This document shows, piece by piece, positions 43,885 to 52,738 of a DNA stretch of 64,000 nucleotides. The translations under genes were made by a program, and so were the position numbers. The stretch is taken from positions 1-64,000 of the forward strand of contig NZ_BIXY01000029.1 in the NCBI RefSeq assembly GCF_008326305.1. Reading direction: 5' to 3'. The notes beneath the pieces were generated by a model. The model worked only from the letters and a program-made list of their open reading frames with translations. It was not told the origin of the DNA and did no database searches. Every line of letters begins with the position of its first letter. Positions within the stretch are counted from its first letter, which is position 1. This stretch comes from Dictyobacter arantiisoli (GTDB taxonomy: Bacteria; Chloroflexota; Ktedonobacteria; Ktedonobacterales; Ktedonobacteraceae).

Positions 43885-44280
43885 ATGTCTGAGGTACAAT
43901 TGTTTGCCAGCTCTACGCCCGGTCGTTACGCGATAGGGACGCCCTATGGTCCAGATGTGGTGAATGGACAGGCGTTGACTCTTCTGGTGGGCGGACACTG
44001 GATCAGTGGTCGCATCCGCTATCAAAATCAGCAGCCAGGAGCGACAAAACAAGGTGAACCGATTCCTGGTACGTATGCCCTTGCTCAAATGGATGATACA
44101 GATACCGTCATGGAGGCGTCTGAAGAATCATTTCCCGCCAGCGACTCACCAGCCTGGGCTGGCTCTACTCAGGCTGGACAGTCAGCCTCCGCCGGGCAGG
44201 TTGCTTCTGGCTATTATTTTGTGGCCGATATGGATGGGAGCGTGTGTGGTCTCTGTGCTGGAATGCGCGTGCGTCCATAA
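43885..44280 (+). CDS. Small protein with SH3-like N-terminus (DUF5348-like, tentative)
   Basis: ATG 43885 has GAGGAG 6 nt upstream. The 131-residue product has a compact beta region (TLLVGGHWISGRIRYQ) recalling DUF5348. Next comes an acidic low-complexity linker containing EASEESFPASDSPAW, a motif found in many short bacterial proteins of unknown role. It ends with a beta segment bearing two Cys (SVCGLCAGMRV). Function unknown. A mobile element follows 32 bp after the stop. Confidence 0.6.
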   Translation: MSEVQLFASSTPGRYAIGTPYGPDVVNGQALTLLVGGHWISGRIRYQNQQPGATKQGEPIPGTYALAQMDDTDTVMEASEESFPASDSPAWAGSTQAGQSASAGQVASGYYFVADMDGSVCGLCAGMRVRP

Positions 44281-44312
44281 AAGAGTGGAGATGACGCGAG
44301 CAGGGGGGCATC

Positions 44313-44573
44313 CATGAGTCATCCCGGACTTTTGAAACAAACGTTCGCTACAATGGGAGTGCAGAGGGCGAAGCCTTCTGCCGGGGTGTGGGGTGTCCCC
44401 ACATACTTCTTTTCCCCTTTTTGCACGCCGCCTGCGGCGGCGCGAGGAAAAAGAAAAAGGACAGGGGACACCCCTGTAACCCCGGCAAGGGGCTAGCCGC
44501 CCCTTGCAACCCCGCTTGTAGAGCGGATTGAAGTCGATCGAACATCTGTTCGAAAAATTCGGGATAACTCATG
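44313..44573. repeat. Three-hairpin element with 33-bp-scale terminal inverted repeats, copy 2
   Basis: The left end CATGAGTCATCCCGGAC and the right end read backwards (CATGAGTTATCCCGAAT) agree at nearly every position for about 33 bp. The interior is almost identical to 32190-32400. The right end stops 8 bp before the murA stop codon, so the element probably landed in the murA trailer without breaking the gene. Near-identity of the two copies indicates recent movement. Confidence 0.85.
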
Positions 44574-44581
44574 GTGCTATT

Positions 44582-45874
44582 TTATGGCGCAACTGCTTCA
44601 AGGCGTTCTTCGGTAATTTGAAGACCCAGGCGGCTCAGACGGCGAATAATCGAGCTATAGCCTCGCTCAATCATTTGCGCGTTATCGATGATCGTTTCGC
44701 CTTCAGCAACAGCGCCAGCAATAATCATCGCGCTACCTGCACGCAGATCATGTGCCCATACGGTTGCTCCGGTGAGGTCCGTTGGTCCTGGAATGACCGC
44801 CGAGCCATCCTCTACTTTGATGTGCGCACCCATCTTGTTGAGCTCATCGATGACGCCAAAGCGCTGATCAAAGAGGGTTTCGCGTACATATGAGGTGCCC
44901 GAAGCCAGACAGGCCAGAGTGATCAAGGGGGATTGCAGGTCGGTTGGATAGCCAGGATAAGGCCAGGTGATAACGTTGACCGGACGGAGCGCACCCCGGC
45001 GACGCACCCGGATGACTGGCCCATCCTCTTCCAATTCGACGCCCATCTGCTCTAATTTGGCTCGTGCAACCCCAAAGTGGCGTAGATTGGCGCCAATCAA
45101 TGCGATATCTCCTTGCGTCGCGGCGGCCAGAATCGCCATCGTGCCTGCATCAATGCGGTCTGGCATGATAGTATATTCGACCGCAGTTAATTCTTTGACC
45201 CCATCAATCTGGATGACGCCAGTGCCGACACCTGAGATTTTCGCACCCATCAGATTCAGGAAATTCGCGACATGGGCAATCTCTGGTTCAAGGGCTGCGT
45301 TTTCAATGATCGTTGTTCCCTCGGCCAGGCAGGCGGCTGCCATCAGATTCTCGGTTCCGGTATGGCTGGGCGTATCCAGGTAGAGATAGGCCCCCTTCGC
45401 ATGATCCATACGGACAGAGATAGCCTGTTCGTCCTCGGTAACCTCAGCTCCCAGACGCACAAAGCCGCGATAATGGAAGTCGAGGCTCCGTTTGCCCAGG
45501 TTACAGCCGCCAACCTTCTCGATTTTTACCTGTCCGGTGCGTATCATTACAGGGGGCAGAAAGAGGACAGAGCCACGAATCAAATTGGTCAAGGCAGGTG
45601 GAAGGACATTCGAGGTCAGGTTAGAGGCGTCAATGATAAGTACTTGTTCTTCTTCATGCAGTTTGACACGTGCTCCCAGTGTTCTGGCAATCTCAATGGC
45701 TACGTAGACATCGTTGATTAAGGGTACATTATGCAGGATCGTCTGTCCTTTTTTAGCAAGCAAGGAAGCGGCAATGATCGGAAGAGCAGCATTTTTCGCC
45801 CCCTGGATGATCACTGTACCTTCGAGGCGTTGACCGCCGTGCACATGATAGCGAACTGGTTGGCGTATCGACAT
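44582..45874 (-). CDS. murA: UDP-N-acetylglucosamine 1-carboxyvinyltransferase
   Basis: The 430-residue enzyme has the active-site GAKNAALP (Lys-Asn pair, near residue 22) and the catalytic Cys124 in KVGGCNLGKR, which Gram-positive and Gram-negative MurA share. The GYPTDLQSP motif lies near the C-terminal third. It transfers enolpyruvate from PEP to UDP-GlcNAc, the first committed step of peptidoglycan synthesis, and is the fosfomycin target; with Cys rather than Asp in the loop it should be sensitive. ATG 45874 is preferred to a longer frame; AGGGGA lies 12 nt upstream. It is monocistronic. Confidence 0.92.
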   Translation of the reverse strand: MSIRQPVRYHVHGGQRLEGTVIIQGAKNAALPIIAASLLAKKGQTILHNVPLINDVYVAIEIARTLGARVKLHEEEQVLIIDASNLTSNVLPPALTNLIRGSVLFLPPVMIRTGQVKIEKVGGCNLGKRSLDFHYRGFVRLGAEVTEDEQAISVRMDHAKGAYLYLDTPSHTGTENLMAAACLAEGTTIIENAALEPEIAHVANFLNLMGAKISGVGTGVIQIDGVKELTAVEYTIMPDRIDAGTMAILAAATQGDIALIGANLRHFGVARAKLEQMGVELEEDGPVIRVRRRGALRPVNVITWPYPGYPTDLQSPLITLACLASGTSYVRETLFDQRFGVIDELNKMGAHIKVEDGSAVIPGPTDLTGATVWAHDLRAGSAMIIAGAVAEGETIIDNAQMIERGYSSIIRRLSRLGLQITEERLEAVAP

Positions 45875-46167
45875 AGAATTAGAAATCCCCTTTAATGTAT
45901 GTGCATAATCTATGCATAGATAGCATATCATATCGTTTATGGCAGTAGGGGAATGCGAGTAGTGAGGAGCGGAAAAAGGGCTATCCCTTTGTACCCCCTT
46001 TCACCCATGACACGTAGATACGTCAAATAGCTTGTAACATGCTTTTAAATGAATACCAGGGTTTTTCTATAAGCTATAATAGGACCGGAGTGTCTCTTTT
46101 TAGAGCTGAGAAAAGATATCTGTGACTCTGTGTTCTGCATAAAAACTATCAATCAGGAGGCGATGCA

Positions 46168-46833
46168 GTGATGGCATCCCTTATTTCGCTACAAACACTG
46201 CAACACTTGTTGCAAGTTATAGGATATCCTGCGGTTACACTTTTTGTTTTAATCGAGTGTATTGGTATTCCTATACCCGGCGAAACAATACTCTTGCTCG
46301 CTTCTTTCTACGCGGCTTCTGACTCCCATTTGCAAATATCTATCGTGATCGCCTGTGCTGCCTTTGGCGCGATTATAGGAGATAATATTGGCTATTATCT
46401 TGGAGGCACTGGCGGGCGTGCTTTTGTCGCTAAATTTGGACGTTTCTTCTTTGTGAAGATGGAGCATCTAGATCTTGCCGAAAAATTCTTCCTGCGCCAT
46501 GGAGCGAAGACTGTCTTCTTTGGCCGTTTTATTTCGATCTTGCGCATATTCTCTGCTTTTCTCGCAGGCATGAATCGGATGCCACGGGGTACTTTCCTGC
46601 TTTACAATAGTCTGGGTGGTATTATCTGGGCAACCTATGTGGGCCTCTTAGGCTATATTGCGGGCTATTATTTCCATGAGCATTTTGATCAGGTGGACCA
46701 TCTGGCTAAAACGCTGGGCTGGTTAGGATTGGCCATTGGCGTATTGATCACCATTACCACAATATTTTTTGTGCGACGGAGCATCGCACGCCGGGTTAAG
46801 GCTGCTGTAACAGCAGATAAAACAACAGTTTAA
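46168..46833 (+). CDS. DedA-family membrane protein
   Basis: The 221-residue protein has the DedA core: CIGIPIPGETILLLA, AIIGDNIGYYLGG, and FFGRFISILRIFSAFLAGMNRMP with the conserved Arg. About five to six helices are present. DedA proteins flip or recycle undecaprenyl phosphate and other lipids and support membrane homeostasis. AGGAGG lies 7 nt before GTG 46168 and 10 nt before ATG 46171, so either may be used. The phosphoesterase gene begins 11 bp after the stop, so the two are co-transcribed. Confidence 0.85.
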   Translation: MMASLISLQTLQHLLQVIGYPAVTLFVLIECIGIPIPGETILLLASFYAASDSHLQISIVIACAAFGAIIGDNIGYYLGGTGGRAFVAKFGRFFFVKMEHLDLAEKFFLRHGAKTVFFGRFISILRIFSAFLAGMNRMPRGTFLLYNSLGGIIWATYVGLLGYIAGYYFHEHFDQVDHLAKTLGWLGLAIGVLITITTIFFVRRSIARRVKAAVTADKTTV

Positions 46834-46844
46834 GGAGAGTAATA

Positions 46845-47753
46845 GTGAAGATACGTATTATGGGTGGCATTATCATCGGCATCGTTCTGGTGCTCGTGGC
46901 GGTAGCGATCATAGGAGGCTTGTATCCGGGTGCATCTGGTGCGCGTTCACAGGCCACTGTACCACAGGCTAAATTACCTCGTCCTGAGCATGTGGTGATT
47001 GTGATTGAGGAGAATAAAAGTTATACACAGATTATAGGTTCAGCAGCGGCCCCCTATATAAATACTTTAGCCAGCCAGGGAGCATCCCTGACAAACATGC
47101 ATGCTGAGACACATCCCAGTGAACCTGATTATCTGGCCCTTTTCGCTGGTTCAACGTTTGGGATTAGCAGTGATGCCTGTCCAAATACGTTTGCCGATGC
47201 GAATCTAGCTAGCACTCTCACACAGGCGGGAGCTAGCTTTGCAGGCTATTCGGAGAGTATGCCCGTTACAGGCTATACTGGTTGTTTTGCACCCGCCAAT
47301 GGAGGCTCTTCGGCTGCTTTGTATGCACGAAAACACAATCCATGGGTCAATTTTACCAATGTTCCTGCCAGTCAAAATTTGTCCTATAGTAGTTTTCCAA
47401 CCGATTATAGCAAGTTGCCGACCATCTCGTTTGTCATTCCCAATCAACTCAATGATATGCATTCTGCTTCGATTGGGAGGGGGGATAGCTGGCTCAAGGT
47501 GCATCTTGATGGCTATGCTCAATGGGCGAAGACGCATAATAGCTTGTTGATCGTCACCTGGGATGAAGATGATGGATCTAAAAGTAATCAAATTCCTACT
47601 ATCTTTGTTGGTTCAGTCGTGAAAATCGGGCTCTACAGCCCTTTACTCAATCACTATTCTCTCCTGCGCACCCTTGAAGACATGTATGGTCTTCCTTATC
47701 TGCAACAAAGTGCCAGCGTGACGCCCATTACTGGCATCTGGCAGCAGCGTTAA
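46845..47753 (+). CDS. Secreted phosphoesterase (acid phosphatase/phospholipase C superfamily)
   Basis: A GTG start at 46845 is supported by AAGGAGAG 6 nt upstream. The 302-residue product has an N-terminal membrane helix (GGIIIGIVLVLVAVAIIGG, uncleaved or signal). The phosphoesterase fold follows: HVVIVIEENKSY with metal-ligand Glu-Asn, a Thr-His-Pro-Ser segment (ETHPSEPDYLALFAG), and IVTWDEDDG. It is close to AcpA-like acid phosphatases. Being linked to DedA, it may act on lipid phosphates outside the membrane. Confidence 0.8.
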   Translation: MKIRIMGGIIIGIVLVLVAVAIIGGLYPGASGARSQATVPQAKLPRPEHVVIVIEENKSYTQIIGSAAAPYINTLASQGASLTNMHAETHPSEPDYLALFAGSTFGISSDACPNTFADANLASTLTQAGASFAGYSESMPVTGYTGCFAPANGGSSAALYARKHNPWVNFTNVPASQNLSYSSFPTDYSKLPTISFVIPNQLNDMHSASIGRGDSWLKVHLDGYAQWAKTHNSLLIVTWDEDDGSKSNQIPTIFVGSVVKIGLYSPLLNHYSLLRTLEDMYGLPYLQQSASVTPITGIWQQR

Positions 47754-47758
47754 TATAC

Positions 47759-47797
47759 ACTGCTGGTCATGAGTGTTTCGTGATCAGCAGTTTTTTT
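47759..47797 (+). terminator. Terminator of the dedA-phosphoesterase operon
   Basis: ACTGCTGGTCA (47759-47769) pairs with TGATCAGCAGT (47781-47791), with one G-U pair, and is followed by six T residues. It lies just after the stop at 47753. Confidence 0.8.
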
Positions 47798-47887
47798 ATG
47801 ATTTTTTTATGTATTTTTCAAGTGTTTTTTTCATTTATCTTCTATAATAGAAGCAATGAATATTGCTATAGAACAGAGGGATGGAAG

Positions 47888-48820
47888 ATGAACAATGGTG
47901 GATTTTGTTCTGGTAAATATATTTTATTCTCTATGCTGATGACCGAGAGATATCCTTTTATACGTTTTGAGGCTGTGAGTGCTCCTGGGGAATGGGATGC
48001 TATGGTGGTAGGTGAGCCTCTCATCGCTGTGCTCTCAGAACCTATTGAACACGAAGGTGATGCTATGGATGTAAATGTTGTAACTGATGTTGTAGTTACA
48101 TTGAGAAAGTTGAATGATAAACGTGCACTTGAACCACTTGAGGCGGAAATTGAACGCAGAGATGAGCAGACACGGGCGGTAATCGCGCTTTCTCTCGGTA
48201 GTTTTGGGGATATGCGCGCGGTTGAGCCACTTTTAAACTTGCTCTATGATGAAGAGGCTTTGATACGTCGTGCCGCTGCCTATGCCCTGGGCGACCTGGG
48301 CGATCAACGCGCGGTTGGCCCCTTGATGGCTATCCTTGATGATAGTGATTTTGAGACGCGCAGTAATGTTGTCAAGGCCTTAGGTTTACTTGGCGACAGG
48401 CGTGCCGTGCCTCCTTTAATTGCCGCGCTTCAACAACAAGAACCTCTTTATCGGCGTGTGTTTATTATCGAGGCATTGGATCGCCTGGGAGATGTGTGCG
48501 CGGTTGATGCCCTGCTTGAGCGTTTACAAGATCCCTGTGAGGAGAAAGAGGTACGTGCCGCCGCTATCGAAGTCCTGGGGCATTTCGGCGCTAAACGTGC
48601 CGTGCCGCCTCTGCTGTCTTGCTTGTATGATAGGGGGGATGACATGGTCTACGAAATGCGCTGGCGTGCCGCCGTTGCACTTGGTCAGATCGGGGATACG
48701 CAGGCGATTGTTCCCTTACGTGCTTTTCTCAGCGATCCCGAGCCAGTCATGCGTATGGCGGTCAGCGGTGCCCTACGCCAACTAGAAATGGTACGTGTCG
48801 TCGCATCTCCTTTGAGCTGA
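47888..48820 (+). CDS. HEAT-repeat (PBS-lyase-like) scaffold protein
   Basis: ATG 47888 follows GAGGGATGG; a longer hydrophobic frame upstream lies over the previous terminator and is unlikely. The 310 residues contain at least six roughly 31-residue HEAT repeats. Each is marked by A-(L/V)-G-x-(L/F)-GD-x-RAV-PPL, such as ALGDLGDQRAVGPLM, ALGLLGDRRAVPPLI and VLGHFGAKRAVPPLL. Such repeats form a curved helical surface for protein binding and occur in phycobilin lyase relatives. The first 75 residues are outside the repeats. The partner is unknown. Confidence 0.75.
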   Translation: MNNGGFCSGKYILFSMLMTERYPFIRFEAVSAPGEWDAMVVGEPLIAVLSEPIEHEGDAMDVNVVTDVVVTLRKLNDKRALEPLEAEIERRDEQTRAVIALSLGSFGDMRAVEPLLNLLYDEEALIRRAAAYALGDLGDQRAVGPLMAILDDSDFETRSNVVKALGLLGDRRAVPPLIAALQQQEPLYRRVFIIEALDRLGDVCAVDALLERLQDPCEEKEVRAAAIEVLGHFGAKRAVPPLLSCLYDRGDDMVYEMRWRAAVALGQIGDTQAIVPLRAFLSDPEPVMRMAVSGALRQLEMVRVVASPLS

Positions 48821-48860
48821 AAGCCCGCTAATCTCACTGCACGCACCTCTGACTTGAAGT

Positions 48861-48883
48861 CGGCCCATCATGGGCCGATTTTT
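48861..48883 (+). terminator. Terminator after the HEAT-repeat gene
   Basis: CGGCCCA-TCA-(minus one base)-TGGGCCG forms a tight hairpin (48861-48867 with 48871-48877), followed by ATTTTTG. Confidence 0.7.
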
Positions 48884-49184
48884 GTGTCTGACCTTACGCA
48901 AGGCCAGAAAACCATTCAAACATTCTGTCTCTTACGAAACTGTGGATTCTTTGCCAGGAGAAAAACAGCCAGAATTTTCGTGACGGATACACAAAGAGAT
49001 CCGTCTAAGGTGTATGTGGAGCGTTATATGTAGACATGTAAAACCTTCTATCAGGTAAGTGTGACGCGGTAGCTTTGAGTACAATTGTTCAAAAGGAGCA
49101 TAGCAGCTCTTTTTCCTCCTCACATGGCAAAGGCGTGATCTTCCGCTCTCAAACTCCTATCTAAAAAGCGGTGAAAAGAAGTAG
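48884..49184. other. Leader region of the MFS gene
   Basis: No convincing gene is present; a 63-codon minus-strand frame here lacks a ribosome site. An ACGGAT/ATCCGT inverted repeat is seen near 48980-49004. Confidence 0.3.
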
Positions 49185-50474
49185 ATGAAAGATCAAATCA
49201 TAACATCACGACAACGATCATTTATGCGTGATCGTTTTACCTGGCTCGCGTATGCGCTTTTGGCCTGCTACGCGTATTTGCAGAATTCACCTGGCCTGTT
49301 GGTCCCATTTATTCACGCCGATATGCACCTCGATTATACCGTTGATAGTATGCATTTGAGTAGTCTTGCCCTGGGTGGAATTATCGCTGGCTTGATTGGT
49401 GCTCCTGTCACGGCCCGTTGGGGACGGCAGGCTGTGCTCTGGGGCGGAGCCCTTGGCATGTTGTTCGGAGCTGGTATTGTTTTTATCAGCCATTATCCAA
49501 TTGTTAGCATTACAGGGATGTTTGTAATTGGTTTCCTGGGTGCCCTGGTTGGTATGACGGTCCAATCCACGCTCTCCGATCATCATGGACAATTTCGGGC
49601 AGTGGCGATTGTAGAGGCTAATATGTTAGCCAGCCTGGGGGCTGGTATTGCTCCCCTGTTGTTAGGAGGACTGGTTGTACTGGGATTTGGCTGGCGCAGT
49701 ATGTTGTTCTTGCCGGTGCTCGTGGTGGTCTTACTGGTATTATTCAATGTTCGTATTCCAGTACCAGAGGCACCACAAAGTATGGACTCACGTCCTGGAC
49801 AGCGTTCCACCTTGCCTCGTGAACGTGTCAAATTGCCTGGAGCATTCTGGCTTTATTGGATTGCCATGGTTGCTGGTATCGCGGGTGAGTGGGGCGTCTC
49901 GTTCTGGGGCGCGAATTATATGATCTCGGTGGTCGGGATGCCGAAGGCGACTGCCGCCAGCTTGATGACGCTCTTCTTTCTGGCATCAGTGATTGGACGT
50001 TTGATTGCCAGCCGCCTGACGAGACGCATTGCAGCTGAACGCTTGATCTTGCCGATGCTTGGTATTGCTATCTTTGGTTTCTTGCTGTTCTGGTTAGGAT
50101 CCACAGTTGTGCTCCATATCAGCGGCCTGTTTGTGGCTGGTCTGGGGATCGCGAATCTGTTTCCATTAAATTATTCGGCAGCTGCCAATCGTATCCCTCA
50201 GTATGCCGATATTGCCAGTGCGCGGGCCACGGTCGGTGGAGGAATCGCTATGTTTGTGTGTCCTCTTATTCTTGGCCGGCTGGGCGATATGCTGGGACTG
50301 AGGATAGCCTTTAGCGTTATCTTTGTCTTCTTTGTCTTGACTGGCATTTTTGTTTTGTTCGCAAGTCGTGCTACCCGACGCCTGGATGCTGTGCCTACCA
50401 CTCATACTTTAGATATCATCTCAGAATCTGTAATAACAAATATTGATGCCACTCCCGATTTATTGTTAAAATAA
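49185..50474 (+). CDS. MFS transporter, CynX/NNP-like 12-helix type
   Basis: The 429-residue protein has about 12 helices. An early SPGLLVPFI segment and GLIGAPVTARWGRQAVLWGG (motif-A-like loop with charged residues) match the MFS plan. A second half-repeat has GRLIASRLTRRIAAERLIL. The substrate is unknown. There is only a weak AGAAG site before ATG 49185. Divergent or partner genes are absent; an inverted repeat follows. Confidence 0.8.
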   Translation: MKDQIITSRQRSFMRDRFTWLAYALLACYAYLQNSPGLLVPFIHADMHLDYTVDSMHLSSLALGGIIAGLIGAPVTARWGRQAVLWGGALGMLFGAGIVFISHYPIVSITGMFVIGFLGALVGMTVQSTLSDHHGQFRAVAIVEANMLASLGAGIAPLLLGGLVVLGFGWRSMLFLPVLVVVLLVLFNVRIPVPEAPQSMDSRPGQRSTLPRERVKLPGAFWLYWIAMVAGIAGEWGVSFWGANYMISVVGMPKATAASLMTLFFLASVIGRLIASRLTRRIAAERLILPMLGIAIFGFLLFWLGSTVVLHISGLFVAGLGIANLFPLNYSAAANRIPQYADIASARATVGGGIAMFVCPLILGRLGDMLGLRIAFSVIFVFFVLTGIFVLFASRATRRLDAVPTTHTLDIISESVITNIDATPDLLLK

Positions 50475-50504
50475 TCATCAAGAGATAGCATCGCTAGAGC
50501 GCCT

Positions 50505-50559
50505 ATATCAACAATCTTCCTCCTATACTTTAAAAAGTCGGGAGGAAGATTGTTGATAT
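50505..50559. terminator. Long inverted repeat between MFS and Dps genes
   Basis: ATATCAACAATCTTCCTCC (50505-50523) pairs perfectly with 50541-50559 across a 17-nt loop. It lies between convergent genes (stops at 50474 and 50600) and probably ends both transcripts, although T-runs are poor. Confidence 0.55.
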
Positions 50560-50599
50560 GGCGTTCTTTGTTGTTCCTATCATAGGCAAGGTATTGTTT

Positions 50600-51166
50600 T
50601 TAAACGGTATTATCCTTGCCCTGCATGACTTCAAACAGAAACCATTTGCGGCGTTCGGTCTCATCCAATATTTCTTCAAGCGCATTAGCAGTCGCATTGT
50701 CCCGACTATGTTCTGCTGCCTCGATGGCGGCGCGTATCATCTGCGCAATATGGGTATTATCATCCATCAGGCGTTTTACCATCTCTCCTGGGGGAACAAA
50801 ATCGTCGTTGTCATCTTTAATGGTCTGTAGCTCACTGATCATACTGATACTGCGTATCGTTGTGCCACCGATGCGGCGCACGCGCTCAGCCATGACATCA
50901 ATCGACGCCAGAATCGTCCCTGCCTGTTGATCGAATAATTTGTGATAATCGCGAAAGTGCGATCCTGACAGATGCCAGTGGAAATTCTTAGTTTTGGTAT
51001 AGAGTGCAAAAGCGTCAGCGATCAAAGGATTCACCGCGTTGGAGACCGCCTGGACCTCTTCTGAATTTAAGTCTGTTACCGTTGCAAGCTGTGCGGGCAC
51101 TTTTTGTTTGCCCATAATTGGTTTTGCGTTGATTGCTTTACCCTGGGTCTTTTCTTGTGTGCTCAC
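50600..51166 (-). CDS. dps: Dps-family DNA-binding ferritin-like protein
   Basis: The 188-residue protein has the Dps ferroxidase pattern: KTKNFHWHLSG with the His ligands, then HKLFDQQAGTILASIDVMAERVRRIGG with the Asp and Glu ligands. The N-terminal 30 residues are Lys-rich and could contact DNA. Dps oxidises and stores iron and protects DNA under stress. GTG 51166 is preferred: the GAGGAG lies 8 nt before it but touches the alternative GTG at 51175. The last residues (MQGKDNTV) are short and polar. Confidence 0.88.
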   Translation of the reverse strand: MSTQEKTQGKAINAKPIMGKQKVPAQLATVTDLNSEEVQAVSNAVNPLIADAFALYTKTKNFHWHLSGSHFRDYHKLFDQQAGTILASIDVMAERVRRIGGTTIRSISMISELQTIKDDNDDFVPPGEMVKRLMDDNTHIAQMIRAAIEAAEHSRDNATANALEEILDETERRKWFLFEVMQGKDNTV

Positions 51167-51379
51167 AATCTTCACTCCTCTTTAGTTTCTACAAGAAAGG
51201 AAGACGTTACAGACCGCCGTTCCTCTATTTCTGCATCTATCATATCGTTGGTCCTACGTCTGGTAGCTTTTCACTGCATTATAGATATGTGCCTTGAGTA
51301 TATGGTTACTCACAAACCACACATATCTATCCTTTGATTTACACGAGCTGTTTAAAGAAAGAGTGACAGTTGATAAATT

Positions 51380-51706
51380 TTAGATAAAGTTGCTGAGCAA
51401 ACATGTTATCAGTACTGCTAATCCCGGTATGGCGCCGATCAAGGTCCAGCCAGCCAGTAACGGGACCAGATCAAACATATACAAGCCACCATAGAAAAAG
51501 GTGATAGCGAGCATTTCCAGGAAGAAGAGATGGGTCCAGCGTATGCAAAATGTCTGCACATTTTGCCCTGATTCGATGTTATGTTGAACACGATAGACCA
51601 GCCGAGGTCCCATAAAGAAGAGAAGCGCGCCGCACAAGAGCGATAAAATTGCTGAGCTGTTTCTGATCATCATCCAGAACTGCGCTAATGTGATTGCCAA
51701 TTGCAT
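51380..51706 (-). CDS. Small three-helix membrane protein, unknown function
   Basis: ATG 51706 has AGGGGA 5 nt upstream. The 108 residues contain three hydrophobic segments (about 13-35, 57-75 and 78-105) and one short basic loop (RLVYRVQHN). I do not recognise a family. It is divergent from the response-regulator gene. Confidence 0.6.
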   Translation of the reverse strand: MQLAITLAQFWMMIRNSSAILSLLCGALLFFMGPRLVYRVQHNIESGQNVQTFCIRWTHLFFLEMLAITFFYGGLYMFDLVPLLAGWTLIGAIPGLAVLITCLLSNFI

Positions 51707-51940
51707 GGTTTCCCCTTTGTTCGTGTGTGGCAGATAATAGTCCTGGTTACACATACGCCGATTTCTTTTCTATGCTTTAAGCATAGTGCTCATCTGTCAT
51801 CAATGCATCGTGTATTTGTCGCAACTTTGTCGCAACCTGGCTGATATATAGCTGCTTCGTACTTGCAGCATTACACTGGAACTTCTCAGCGGTTATAATT
51901 GAACAGGAAGTAGAGAACGATAGGAAAAAGAGAATGCTTA

Positions 51941-52654
51941 ATGACAACTGTATTGTTAGTGGAAGATGAAATGGCCCTGGCTCAGGTGGTACTACGCGAA
52001 CTCTCTTCGTCTGGCTACTCGACCTTACACGCGAGCGATGGTGTAAACGCACTGGTATTGCATGCTCGTTCACAGGTTGATCTGGTGATTTTGGATTGGA
52101 TGTTGCCAGGTTTGAATGGCCTGGAGGTCTTGCGGAAGCTGCGGCAGAGTTCGGCTACGCCGGTTTTGATGTTAACCGCTCGTAGCGAGGAGGCTGACCG
52201 GGTACTTGGTCTGGAAGTAGGTGCGGATGATTATTTGACCAAGCCGTTTAGTGTTCGTGAGTTGATTGCGCGCGTACGTGCCTTACTACGTCGGAATGAG
52301 CTGATTCGGCAAACTTTGATGACCGACCGCGGTGACGCCAATAGGCTGCTCAAGCGGGGACCATTGCAGTTGAATCCTCAGACGCATAGCGCCACGCTGG
52401 CTGGCACGGCCCTGGATTTAAGTCCAACCGAATTTACATTGCTGCAACTATTGTTGCGTAGTCCTGGCCGCGCCTTCAGCCGTGCCTATTTAATCGAGAC
52501 GGTGTGGAGCGAGACGTATGTTGGCGGTGATCGTTCAGTAGATAATGTGGTGCTACGTTTACGCAAGAAGCTTGGTTCTCTGGGAGATGCTATTGAGACA
52601 GTCTGGGGGGTAGGCTATCGTTTACGTGCCGAAACATCCTCCAGCGATACCTGA
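51941..52654 (+). CDS. OmpR/PhoB-family response regulator
   Basis: The 237-residue protein has a receiver domain with the acidic pair VEDE near residue 8, phospho-acceptor Asp52 in VILDWMLPG, the Thr in LMLTAR and Lys in LTKPF. The C-terminal winged helix has LDLSPTEFTLLQLLLRSPGR and VDNVVLRLRKKLG. A 20-residue linker separates the domains. It is followed by a sensor kinase after 84 bp, so the two form a system. The input signal is unknown. Confidence 0.9.
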   Translation: MTTVLLVEDEMALAQVVLRELSSSGYSTLHASDGVNALVLHARSQVDLVILDWMLPGLNGLEVLRKLRQSSATPVLMLTARSEEADRVLGLEVGADDYLTKPFSVRELIARVRALLRRNELIRQTLMTDRGDANRLLKRGPLQLNPQTHSATLAGTALDLSPTEFTLLQLLLRSPGRAFSRAYLIETVWSETYVGGDRSVDNVVLRLRKKLGSLGDAIETVWGVGYRLRAETSSSDT

Positions 52655-52738
52655 TAGATAGACTGTATTTATATGTTTATGACAATTTTGTTGTGATGCG
52701 TTAAACACAAAGGAAGCAAGCGCTGGAGTAGAGAGAAG

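Noticed and set aside
44314-44496. Plus-strand 60-codon frame identical to one at 32137-32352
   Set aside because: Identity comes from the duplicated element, not from selection on a protein; the upstream sequences and starts differ.
47780-47887. Longer N-terminus with a membrane helix for the HEAT-repeat protein
   Set aside because: This stretch overlaps the preceding terminator and has no ribosome site; ATG 47888 has one.
48932-49123. Minus-strand 63-codon gene
   Set aside because: No ribosome site and no conserved pattern.
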